A stretch of 64,000 bases of DNA, from the NCBI GenBank assembly GCA_019359445.1, contig JAHHHJ010000026.1, positions 1 through 64,000 on the forward strand. The letters are read 5' to 3'. The notes beneath the pieces were generated by a model, which ran no database searches, had not been told where the DNA came from, and saw only the letters and a program-made list of their open reading frames with translations. Shown here one piece after another: positions 17,648 to 27,000 of the stretch (within the stretch, counting starts at the first letter, position 1; the number at the start of each line of letters is the position of its first letter). The stretch comes from Kastovskya adunca ATA6-11-RM4 (lineage in GTDB: Bacteria > Cyanobacteriota > Cyanobacteriia > Cyanobacteriales > Coleofasciculaceae). Made by a program: the position numbers and the translations under genes.

Positions 17648-18268
17648 CTACCGATTGCTGTTATTCAACAAGGGACGCACAATTACAAAGCCTGTACCAA
17701 AGGCTGTCGCGACAATCAGAAAGATTGCCACAACCAACAACCAGCCGCTGACATCGGTGGAACGCTCCGCTGAAGGAACGCGGCGAGGACGGCTTTCCTG
17801 TTCAATGATCCGCTTTTGCTTTTTCTCAGGATGGATAGGGGCAGGAGCTTCAAGCTGGCGAGGGGGAGATGGTGGTGCGACTTCTTCAATCACCGGGACA
17901 TGAGCAACCGGTTGAGGTGGCTTCGCGGCTGTCATGGGGCGGGGCTTGTTCAGTGGTTCTGGATTCGGCTGAGGTACTTCCAAGCGAACCCCTTGTGGCA
18001 AGTAATCAACGACTTGCTGTAGATGTTGGGCAGATTGAATAACTTTTTGAACTTCTTGTCGCAGTTGCTGATTTTGCTTGGCTAACTGCTGATTTTGGAC
18101 GCTCAGAGAGTCGAGCCTCGCTTGGGCAGATTGCAACTCGGCCGAGAGTTCCCGATAGACAGAAATCGGCACCGAGGGGCAGTAGGCGGTGGATGGTGTG
18201 GGGGGAGTGGAGCGGTCGTCGCTAATGGAATTTTGCATGGCAGGATCAATACGGGGCTTCGAGGTCAT
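17648..18268 (-). CDS. Coiled-coil, Pro-rich protein with a C-terminal membrane anchor
   Basis: I do not recognise a family. From the ATG at 18268 (MTSKPRID) the protein is about 206 aa. A Gln-rich coiled coil (ELQSAQARLDSLSVQNQQL) is followed by a second helix, a Pro-rich linker, a basic patch, and one membrane helix near the C-terminus (GWLLVVAIFLIVATAFGTG). The frame extends nine codons further to a TTG at 18295, but the ATG is the better start. The layout suggests a tail-anchored scaffold protein. It lies 180 bases after the thiD stop on the same strand. Confidence 0.65.
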   Translation of the reverse strand: MTSKPRIDPAMQNSISDDRSTPPTPSTAYCPSVPISVYRELSAELQSAQARLDSLSVQNQQLAKQNQQLRQEVQKVIQSAQHLQQVVDYLPQGVRLEVPQPNPEPLNKPRPMTAAKPPQPVAHVPVIEEVAPPSPPRQLEAPAPIHPEKKQKRIIEQESRPRRVPSAERSTDVSGWLLVVAIFLIVATAFGTGFVIVRPLLNNSNR

Positions 18269-18448
18269 AGCTATAGCAAAACTTCTGTAAAGCAAGGATA
18301 GTGGATTTTGGAAGCCAAGCGCAGCACTTTTTTGATAAAATTTCCGTTCTCAGCAAATCAGGGCTAGGGAAGAAGATGCGGTCTTATGCACTCCCTAGGA
18401 GAGGAAGGGTTCTTCTCTTCACTAGGAAAAACAGCTAGTGTTTCCTCT

Positions 18449-19330
18449 TCAAGCTTGCATCAGGGGGAAAAAGTGTCCCACAGGCCCAGACCCCTCACCA
18501 ATGTCCAAAGCATACTGCAAAGCGGTTGTCACGTAGTCCTTGGCAAGCCGCACAGCGGTTAGTGGCTCTTTTCCTAAGGCGAGATTTGCCGCGATCGCAC
18601 TACTGAGGGTACAGCCAGTACCGTGATTATTCTGAGTCTCTACCAGAGTAGTTGTTAGAGTTTCTAGCTTTTTGCCATCAAACAAAACATCTACCCCCCG
18701 GAGGCTACCCATCATCCCTCCCCCTTTCACCAATACAATTGGTGCCCCCAACTGGTAAATGCGCTGTGCCGCCGCCCGCATATCATCCAGGGTATGAATT
18801 TGCAGACCGCTCAGGATTTGGGCTTCGTAGCGATTGGGCGTCACGATTAGGGCTTTGGGGATCAAAACATCCCGCAACGATGCCACCGCCTCATTATCAA
18901 TGAGTTGGGCACCTGTGCGGGAAACCATCACCGGATCGACTACCAAGTTTGGAAGTTTTAACGCCTCAACTTGGGCGGCAACGGCTTCAATAATTTCCTG
19001 ATTCAGCAACATCCCCGTTTTCGTTGCCTGCACGCCGATATCTTGGACGACTGCCTCAATTTGGGCAACCACCGCAGCGACAGGCAGGGCATCTACCCTC
19101 GTAACCCCCTGAGTATTTTGCGCCGTCACGCAAGTCAAAGCGCTGGTGCCATGGACACAGTGAAAGGAGAAGGTACGTAAATCAGCCTGAATCCCTGCCC
19201 CTCCGCCACTATCTGAACCCGCGATCGTTAAGGCAACTGGAATTTCAGTCAGCCTGGGTTCTGAGTCCTGATTATTAGGGGCAGGGTATTGCCTTCCCCT
19301 GACTGAGTTGGTGAGTTGAGATTTGTTCAT
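18449..19330 (-). CDS. thiD: Hydroxymethylpyrimidine/phosphomethylpyrimidine kinase
   Basis: This 293-aa ribokinase-fold enzyme phosphorylates HMP and HMP-P for thiamine synthesis. Diagnostic parts are IAGSDSGGGAGIQADLRTF, DPVMVSRTGAQL and NNHGTGCTLSSAIAA, the last with the catalytic base region. An N-terminal extension of about 30 residues precedes the first strand; a later start is possible but has no better site. It follows ftsZ by 74 bases on the same strand. No TPP riboswitch consensus is visible upstream, so any thiamine control would have to act elsewhere. Confidence 0.95.
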   Translation of the reverse strand: MNKSQLTNSVRGRQYPAPNNQDSEPRLTEIPVALTIAGSDSGGGAGIQADLRTFSFHCVHGTSALTCVTAQNTQGVTRVDALPVAAVVAQIEAVVQDIGVQATKTGMLLNQEIIEAVAAQVEALKLPNLVVDPVMVSRTGAQLIDNEAVASLRDVLIPKALIVTPNRYEAQILSGLQIHTLDDMRAAAQRIYQLGAPIVLVKGGGMMGSLRGVDVLFDGKKLETLTTTLVETQNNHGTGCTLSSAIAANLALGKEPLTAVRLAKDYVTTALQYALDIGEGSGPVGHFFPLMQA

Positions 19331-19404
19331 GGCTAATGGCGAAGACAGTCATTAGTTTTTCTCTCCCCATTCCCCAACACCCGATCTCCGACACCCATCA
19401 CTAA

Positions 19405-20655
19405 CTAGTTTCTAGGGGTGCGACGTCGTTGGAGAAATTCCGGAATATCCAATCCCGTTTGGTTTTTGGGTTGAGCGGTAGGAGGAGGAGCCACAGGTGA
19501 TTGCTTCGGTATTGCAGCCACTCGTTTAGGAGGAGGAGATTGCACTTCTCCAGTAAAGCCTGTAGCGATGACGGTAATTCTGATTTCACCCTGGAGGCTT
19601 TCATCAATCACGGCACCAAAAATAATATTGGCGTTTGGATCGACGACTTCGTAAACCGTCTCGGCGGCAGCATTGACTTCGTGGAGAGTCAGATCGATGC
19701 CACCAGTGATATTGAGGACAACGCCTCTTGCACCTTCGATAGACGATTCGAGTAGGGGAGAAGAAATTGCCGCGACTGCCGCTTCTCTTGCCCGTGATTT
19801 CCCTGAACCGATCCCAATTCCCATCAAGGCTGATCCGGCATCTGCCATCACAGCACGGACATCAGCAAAGTCAACGTTGACCAAACCAGGAATTGTAATG
19901 ATATCGGAAATTCCTTGCACACCCTGACGCAAGATATCATCTGCGACGCGGAAGGCTTCTTGCACCGGAGTTTGTTCGGAAATAACCGACAAAAGTTGAT
20001 CGTTGGGGATCACAATCAGGGTATCGACTCGGCTTTGTAAGGCAGCAATGCCTTCTTCGGCTTGAGAGGTGCGACGGCGTCCTTCAAAGGTGAAAGGACG
20101 AGTCACAACCCCCACCGTTAGGGAACCCATTTCTTTTGCTACTTCCGCAACAATGGGGGCAGCACCTGTACCTGTGCCGCCACCCATCCCAGCAGTAATG
20201 AATACTAAGTCAGTGTTTTCTATCGCTTGGGCAATTTCGTCACGGGATTCTTCCGCTGCTTTTTGCCCAATGGCTGGGTTACCACCTGCACCCAGTCCTC
20301 TTGTCAGTTTTTGCCCAATCTGCAAGCGCTTTAAGGAAGAGGTTTGGGCGAGGGCTTGGGCGTCTGTATTGATTGACCAAAATTCTACACCAGTCACTTC
20401 ACTGGCAATCATCCGGTTAACGGCATTGCCGCCACCGCCGCCAACACCAATGACTTTTATCTTGGCAATGCTACTTGGAACTATATTGTCAGTCCTGGAA
20501 TCTTCCCTAGGCATTTTCTTAAAATCGTTGCCTTGGCTTGAATGTAACCCAGAGTTACCAAAAGGATAGTTGTTTTCAATGCCGCCTGAAATATCGGCAT
20601 TTCCGGTTGGGTAAGAGTTTTGATGGTCAATCTCTAGTTTACTATTAAGCGTCAT
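19405..20655 (-). CDS. ftsZ: Cell division GTPase FtsZ
   Basis: This 416-aa tubulin homologue forms the division ring. The GTP-binding signature [10 protein letters not shown] lies near residue 160, with T7-loop residues in [11 protein letters not shown]. An N-terminal extension of about 60 residues precedes [13 protein letters not shown], as is usual in cyanobacteria. The C-terminal peptide [10 protein letters not shown], which binds membrane tethers, is intact after a Pro/Gln-rich linker. It lies downstream of ftsQ, the order expected for a cyanobacterial division cluster. Confidence 0.98.
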   Translation of the reverse strand: MTLNSKLEIDHQNSYPTGNADISGGIENNYPFGNSGLHSSQGNDFKKMPREDSRTDNIVPSSIAKIKVIGVGGGGGNAVNRMIASEVTGVEFWSINTDAQALAQTSSLKRLQIGQKLTRGLGAGGNPAIGQKAAEESRDEIAQAIENTDLVFITAGMGGGTGTGAAPIVAEVAKEMGSLTVGVVTRPFTFEGRRRTSQAEEGIAALQSRVDTLIVIPNDQLLSVISEQTPVQEAFRVADDILRQGVQGISDIITIPGLVNVDFADVRAVMADAGSALMGIGIGSGKSRAREAAVAAISSPLLESSIEGARGVVLNITGGIDLTLHEVNAAAETVYEVVDPNANIIFGAVIDESLQGEIRITVIATGFTGEVQSPPPKRVAAIPKQSPVAPPPTAQPKNQTGLDIPEFLQRRRTPRN

Positions 20656-20851
20656 TGCACTCAGGAAGGATTGCTAAACAATTTTTGAGTTTCAAAGTAG
20701 CGATCTCAGCCAACTAAGCTAACTACATGGTGATCTAAGCCAACTATAGAGTAAGTCAATGGAAAAACCAACGAATGTATCATACGGCGCATTGAGGTTT
20801 ATTAAAACAGCTAATAGTCAAGGGTCACTATTAGCGATTTGCCGAAGAATA

Positions 20852-21679
20852 TTACGGGGGTGTATTGTTGACTTCGATCATTTGGATAGATGGTGTTTCA
20901 GGGTTTTTGAGGTCAATATAAGCGATTTGACCGGGCTGTACGTGGGTGGGCAATTCTCGCATGCGATCTAAGGCACTTAGCTGCTCTGGAAACTGAGCAT
21001 CATAGGGGCCAAAATGCACTTTTCCTAATTCTGTTTTTAGGACTAAATTGGCGGGATTTTGCCAATCAATCTCAAAAATCTTGACAGGAGAGCGGCTAAC
21101 TGCCTGATAAAGTTCTGACCAGTAGACACGGTCTTGGGGCTTCATTCCAATCACTGTCAGTGTCGGCATTGTAAAGGTTTTCTGGACTGAGGTGTAGCTG
21201 CTTTGAGGCATCCACACCCCTTGTTCATCTAAAAAACCAGGGGCGTCGGTTTCGTTAGCTGTCTGGGAGTTTTGACTACCCGCTAAGGCGATCGCTACAG
21301 GTTGGCGCTCTGTGACTTGAATCATCAATCCTGGAGGAGCAAGTTTGCGGGTAACAGTTGCCTCAAAGATGGGGGCTTGCTTCTCTAGCTGTTGGGCGAT
21401 CGCTTGAGGTTGTACGCGTAGCAATGACTTTGGGTAGGACAATGCCAGCATCGAGCGAATGCTTTGGGATGAAAGAAACTGATTGCCCTCAATTACAACT
21501 TGTTGACCGTCTTGAATGACCCACTCGGGTAGCGTAATTACCCAAATTAAGCCGCCTGCTATTCCGACTCCGACGAAGGAGCGAAAAGCTGCCTGAAAGA
21601 ACTTCGCTCTACGAGCGCGTTGTAGCTGTTTGCGCCGAGTTGTTAATTGGGTGGGGGAAACTGAAGCAATTCCGGTCAT
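20852..21679 (-). CDS. ftsQ: Cell division protein FtsQ/DivIB
   Basis: This 275-aa bitopic membrane protein has a short basic cytoplasmic N-terminus, one membrane helix (about residues 32-50) and then a POTRA domain beginning WVIQDGQQVVIEGNQFLS. The remainder fits the FtsQ beta domain. It would recruit FtsL/FtsB-type partners to the septum. The ftsZ start is 196 bases downstream. The usual upstream partners murC/murB or ddl are not here; instead there are tandem repeats and a P-loop ATPase gene. Confidence 0.9.
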   Translation of the reverse strand: MTGIASVSPTQLTTRRKQLQRARRAKFFQAAFRSFVGVGIAGGLIWVITLPEWVIQDGQQVVIEGNQFLSSQSIRSMLALSYPKSLLRVQPQAIAQQLEKQAPIFEATVTRKLAPPGLMIQVTERQPVAIALAGSQNSQTANETDAPGFLDEQGVWMPQSSYTSVQKTFTMPTLTVIGMKPQDRVYWSELYQAVSRSPVKIFEIDWQNPANLVLKTELGKVHFGPYDAQFPEQLSALDRMRELPTHVQPGQIAYIDLKNPETPSIQMIEVNNTPP

Positions 21680-21840
21680 CTACTACCTCTCAATCCGCCT
21701 GGAGGTGAACTAATGTGGGGGGGCTATCCTTGGCAATTTTACTTGCAAGAACGAAAAATACTTTTTTTATTTAACCACTCGCTGATCAAGTCGCTGCAAT
21801 TATTTCGAGTCGGTGAGTGCTAAGTCGGTGAGCTAAAGGA

Positions 21841-21975
21841 TGGGGATCAGGTGAGCAGGGGAGCGGGGGAGCGGGGGAGCAGGGGATCGGCGGAGAAAAT
21901 AACCAACCCTATTCATCCTTTACTTCATCCTTCATACTTCATACTTCACCCTTCATACTTCATACTTCATATAGT
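21841..21975. repeat. Short tandem repeats (GGGGAGCG and TTCATACTTCACCC types)
   Basis: Octamers GGGGAGCG/GGGGAGCA (about 21853-21884) are followed by CTTCATACTTCA-type 7/14-nt units (about 21922-21969). They fill most of the gap between the ftsQ start and the ATPase gene. From 21680 to 21840 lies only the ftsQ upstream region. Confidence 0.85.
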
Positions 21976-22064
21976 TTTCTTTCGAGCCAAGTACAGGGCG
22001 ATCGCTACCATCACAGGAGCGAGAGTGCTTGGTAACTAAGGAAGGGCACTTGTAGAGTAAAGAA

Positions 22065-23399
22065 ATGAAACTGCATCTACCGAAATTTTTCAAAGCTTGT
22101 AACCCTAGCAAAACCCTTGTTGCAGGGAATCCTGAGGATCGTCAATACTATATCGATTTTTCTGCTGTCCGGGGCGGCAAAATTATCGAAGCATTGGGAC
22201 GAACGATTACCCGTCTTTCCCCGGATGAACCCACTTGTCAACTGTTTACCGGACATATCGGCTGTGGCAAGTCTACAGAACTGTTGCGGCTCAAAGACTA
22301 CTTGGAGAATCAGGGCTTTCATGTGGTCTATTTTGAGTCCAGCCACGACTTGGACATGGCAGATGTTGATATCAGCGACATTTTGCTCAGTATCGCTCGG
22401 TCAGTGAGTGAAAGCTTAGAAGACATTAACATTCAGCTGCGCCCTCGGTACTTTAACAACTTGTTCAACGAAATCAAAAGCTTCATGCAGACGCCGATCG
22501 ATCTGTCGGCAGAAGCTGAGCTATCCCTGGGAATTGCCAGAATTACTGCCAAGACTAAAGACAGTCCCAAATTACGCGAACAGCTCCGACAGCACTTAGA
22601 ACCCCGCATCCAAAGCATTTTAGGTGCAATCAATGAAGAGATTTTGGAGCGGGCAATTGAAGAATTGAAGCGGCGCGGTAAACAAGGGCTGGTGGTGATT
22701 ATTGATAACCTGGATCGCGTTGATCCCCGAGTCGCCGCTACGGGGCGATCGCAACCGGAGTATTTGTTTGTTGACCGAGGTAGCCAACTGCGACGCCTAA
22801 ATTGTCACGTTGTTTACACTTTGCCGTTGGATTTGATGTTTTCTAATGAGTATGAAACCTTAAAAAACCGATTGGGGGGTGGGGTGGCTCCCAAGGTCTT
22901 GCCGATGGTTCCCGTGCAACAACGGGATGGTTACGATCATCCCTTGGGAATGGCACTGCTACAACAGTTAGTCTTGGCGCGAGCCTTTCCTGAAGTGGAA
23001 CCCAGACAACGGCTGCAATTGCTCCAAGAGGTGTTTGACAGTACCGAAACCCTCAACCGGATGTGTCGGATCAGTGGCGGTCATGTCCGTAACTTACTAG
23101 GACTGCTGTACAACTGTCTGCAACAAGAAGACCCACCTATTTCTCGTAGTTGTCTTGAGAGTGTCATCAAGGGATACCGAGACGATCTATCCCTTGCCGT
23201 TGATGAGCAAGAGTGGCAGTTGCTGTTTCAGGTGGTGCAACAGCAATTTATCCGAGGTGAAAAAGAATACCAAACCCTCTTGCGTAGCATGTTCGTCTTT
23301 GAATACAGAGATGAGCACGGACGCTGGTTTGGTGCCAATCCCGCTCTTGCTGAAACTAAAAAGTTTCAAGATTTAGTAGAAATTAAGAGCGAGCGATAG
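22065..23399 (+). CDS. P-loop ATPase, AAA/STAND-like
   Basis: This 444-aa protein has a Walker A motif FTGHIGCGKSTELLRL near residue 66 and a Walker B motif LVVIIDNLDRV near residue 215, with a sensor-like arginine region after it. The DNLDR motif and overall layout resemble KAP/STAND-type NTPases that act as switches in signalling. A mixed helical C-terminus follows and no membrane segment is seen. Family and role are not recognised with certainty. It is followed, after a 676-bp gap, by the STAND-WD40 gene on the same strand, so the two may act together. Confidence 0.75.
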   Translation: MKLHLPKFFKACNPSKTLVAGNPEDRQYYIDFSAVRGGKIIEALGRTITRLSPDEPTCQLFTGHIGCGKSTELLRLKDYLENQGFHVVYFESSHDLDMADVDISDILLSIARSVSESLEDINIQLRPRYFNNLFNEIKSFMQTPIDLSAEAELSLGIARITAKTKDSPKLREQLRQHLEPRIQSILGAINEEILERAIEELKRRGKQGLVVIIDNLDRVDPRVAATGRSQPEYLFVDRGSQLRRLNCHVVYTLPLDLMFSNEYETLKNRLGGGVAPKVLPMVPVQQRDGYDHPLGMALLQQLVLARAFPEVEPRQRLQLLQEVFDSTETLNRMCRISGGHVRNLLGLLYNCLQQEDPPISRSCLESVIKGYRDDLSLAVDEQEWQLLFQVVQQQFIRGEKEYQTLLRSMFVFEYRDEHGRWFGANPALAETKKFQDLVEIKSER

Positions 23400-23415
23400 G
23401 CATTATTTGTTTGCA

Positions 23416-23444
23416 GTAGAGACGTTTTGCTAAAACGTCTCTAC
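23416..23444. repeat. GTAGAGACG-family palindrome
   Basis: GTAGAGACGTTTT (23416-23428) and its exact complement (23432-23444) enclose a GCT loop. A relative lies at 45244-45269. It sits 17 bases after the ATPase stop and could serve as a terminator, but the sequence is that of a dispersed repeat. Confidence 0.75.
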
Positions 23445-24075
23445 GTGTAATATTGTTCTTCGCTACGATCGGCGTCACAGTTTTGACTAACATCAATCAC
23501 AGTCTGCTTTACATTCTCTGACGGTAAATAACAGTAAAATTACTAGCAGTAAAATTACTTATACTTTTCCAAAATTTCGCTTAAAAAAATCGGGATTTTC
23601 AGCGATCGGTTGTCCCTTAGGGAAGAGAAACTTTCCTTTTAGATAACGGTGATTTTGCACTTGACACCTAACTTGAAAGTCCTGAATCGGCTAGTAATGA
23701 AGTTCTAAGACAGAATAAATGCTTTCATCGAAGGGTTACCTCCGAACAGGCGTGTGCCTATGTGATGTAACAGCTTCTATCAATATCGTCTTGAACGTTT
23801 TTAGTGCTGCTCTTTGTAGCGGCGTGTAGAAGTCCAAGCCTGAAAACACACTTTCATTTTATGTATCCTGCGGCAAGGCTTGCGCCTACGTGAGTGCCAG
23901 ATCATGACCCGTCACACCGACAAGCTAGCAGTTGCGAATACAGTGGTTTTTACATGAGTGCGATACAAGTATCTATTTCCCTTGATCTCCCCAACACTCC
24001 TTTAGTAAGGGGAAACGATCGCTCTTCGGCACGGAGTGCCAGACGGGTGAACACTTGTGATGCAGTCTACTGAAA
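23445..24075. other. Gene-free interval between the ATPase and STAND-WD40 genes
   Basis: I find no supportable ORF, RNA gene or array in these 631 bases. Frames are broken and there is no tRNA-like fold. Its 3' part must contain the promoter of the STAND-WD40 gene; no clear consensus stands out. Confidence 0.5.
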
Positions 24076-27000
24076 ATGGCTGTAATGACCGAGTCTGAAA
24101 GACCAGAAGCACTCTTCCCCTTCAATGAGCGGTCGCTATCGACCCTACTTCGAGCCTTGACGTTGTCGGAGGGTAATTTTGCGCTCATCTTAGTACGCTG
24201 TAACTACCACATCGGTCGCCTACAGATGTGGCAGCAACTACAAGCACGCTACAGCCAGCCACTACAAGAGCTGGTCTTGCCTAAATCAACCACTACCCTA
24301 TTTACGACCATTGTTGCTGCCATCGATGAACCACCGTCAGCGCTGCTGGTGTTTGGGCTAGAGTCTGTGAGCAACGTTGACCAACTCCTCGTCTCTAGCA
24401 ATCAGGTTCGAGACGAATTTCGCAAGCGCTTTTCTTTCCCCTTGGTGATCTGGGTAACGGATGAAATTCTGCAAAAACTGACGCGGTTTGCTCCAGATTT
24501 CAAAAGTTTTGCCGCTGCCTCAATTAAGTTTGAACTCACGACCGCGCAGTTGGTGACGCTGTGGCAACAAAGAATTAATGATTTATTTAACGCCATCTTT
24601 GAGGCGGGGATGGAGGAGTTTTTGCCCAATAAGGTTTTGGGTTTAGCCCCTGGATGCCGCTATCGCCAGGAACTAGAATCGGCACTGCGGGATTTACAAG
24701 CTCGCAATGTCCGCTTAGAGCCGGAAATGGTTGCCACTTGGAAGTTTATCCGTGGTCGCGATGCCTATGGGAGTAACAACCTTGATGAAGCGTTGAAGCT
24801 GTATCAGCAAAGCCTCGCCGCTTTACCGTCTGGAGTAGCTGCCAACTCATCTCCCCTCCCCGACCCCAACCTGACGCGGCGAGGTGTCATCTTCCATCAC
24901 AGTGTTTTATGTTATTGCCGCAAAGCGGAACTACAACCTTTAGAAAATCGGGACAATTGGGCGCAAGCCAGAGCCTCTGTTGAAGCGGGGCTGGCAGTGT
25001 TTCAGGCAGCGGGGCGTTTAGATTTAGCCGCTGGGTTAATGCTTCAGCTCTGTGAAATCTTGTGCCACCTCGAATCTTGGCAAGAGTTGCAGACGCTAGC
25101 GCTACAAGTTTTGACCCAACCACAAATTTATCGTCCTATTCAACTGGCGCAAGCCAGCGGATTTTTAGCTCAGGTGGCGTTGGCACAGCAGAATTGGCAG
25201 GGCGCGAGACAACTTGCTGAAACAGCGATGCAAATTTTGAAACAGTCTCGTTTGGATCAACCTGAGCAGCAAGGGTTGTATCTGCTGATGCTTGCCAAAG
25301 CGCAACGGCAACTCAATCATCCTCGACTGGCGATCGCTTATTTGGAACAAGCTAAAGCGATAGAAATGGTGCCGACAGGAGCACCACGACAGCGCCCCCA
25401 CCTGTATCTAGATATTTTAGAAGAATTGCGATCGCTCTACTTTGAGCAGCAGCAATACCTGCAAGCCTTTGAAATTCGTGCTACTCAACGCTCTATTGAG
25501 CAACAGTATGGCTTTAGTACCTTCCTTGGTACTGTGTCCTTGCAGCCGTTGCGCGTTCCCAGTTCTTCCCCAACTGACAGAGCTGTCTCGCGCTTGCCTA
25601 GAGAAATTGCTGCCGCCGGACGCCAGCCGGATGTTCAGCGCCTAATTACCCGCCTCAGTCGCACTGACCACAAACTCACTATCCTCCATGGCTCCTCCGG
25701 GGTGGGGAAAAGTTCGCTACTTAATGCGGGGTTGGTTCCTGCCCTCTCGGCACACATTATCAATGCCAGATCGGTCTTACCCATAGTGCAAAAGGTTTAT
25801 CGCGGTTGGCAGCAAGCTTGCGGGCGTGCCTTGACCGACGCCTTACAAACCTTGCCTGAGGTGCCCTGCCTTTTAACTCCCCCTTTTTCCCACTCAGAAA
25901 TCATTCAGCAATTACGGCACAATGCCGAACACAATCTCTTAAGCGTCCTGATTTTTGATCAATTTGAAGAGTTTTTTTTCGTTTATACAAATTTGGCAGA
26001 TCGGTGTAAATTTTACGAATTCCTACGGGATTGCTTAAATTTACCCTTTGTAAAGGTGATTTTGTCGTTGCGAGAGGATTATCTTCACTACCTGCTAGAA
26101 TGCGAACGCTATTGCCCTATTGATGCTATTAATAACAACATTCTTGACGGACAGATTCGCTACCACTTGGGAGAATTGTCCTTAAAGGATGCCACGAATG
26201 TCATCCGCACCTTAGCGGCTTCCCAGTACCAGCTAGAAGATGCATTGATTGACGCCCTAGTGAAGGATTTAGCGGGAAGTTCCTCATCGGTTCGTTTGAT
26301 TGAGTTGCAGGTGGTGGGTGCCCAACTGCAAGCGGAAAAAATCCATCGGCTGACCCAATATCGGGCGCTAGGGGAAAATCCTAAGACAAGATTAGTGGAG
26401 CGATCGCTTCTGAGTGTGATTGACGATTGTGGCCCTGAAAATGCGGCTCTCGTCTGGAAAGTGTTATTTTCCCTAACTGATGAGCGGGGCACTCGTCCCC
26501 TCAAGACCCGCACAGACTTATACCAACTTATAGATTCTGGGGAAGGAAGAAGCCCAGAGAAAAGGACGCCGCGACGCCGAGAATTTTCACGGAATTCCTC
26601 CGCTAAAGGCAGCACACTACTAGCAGACAGGAAGAGTTCAGAGGCGGTATCTCCCGATTCCGCACTAGAGTTAATTTTGAAAATTTTAGTGGGTTCGGGT
26701 TTAGTCTTTCGCCTCCCCGATGAACCACAAGACCGCTATCAACTCGTTCACGACTACCTCGTTGCACCGATTCGTCAAACTTATCAGCGACGCGTGCAAC
26801 GAGCGATCGCTGCCCAGCTCAAAAGTCAGGACATGGCGCTTTTGCGGGTGCGCCGCCAGCACCTATACGCTGTGATGGTGGGGGTGACGATGGCAATTTT
26901 AGCGGCGGCGGTGGGGGGCTTGGCATGGCGAACGGAAATGCAAAAACGCTTTACTAGCAATCTCTTGACAAATGCCCAACTTACTGGATTAAGTGCTTCC

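Noticed and set aside
18449-19404. TPP riboswitch for thiD
   Set aside because: I looked in the 74-bp gap and the end of ftsZ and saw no TPP-aptamer consensus.
26160-26615. 151-aa minus-strand ORF inside the STAND-WD40 gene
   Set aside because: Antisense to the NTPase domain, with Ser/Arg-rich shadow composition.
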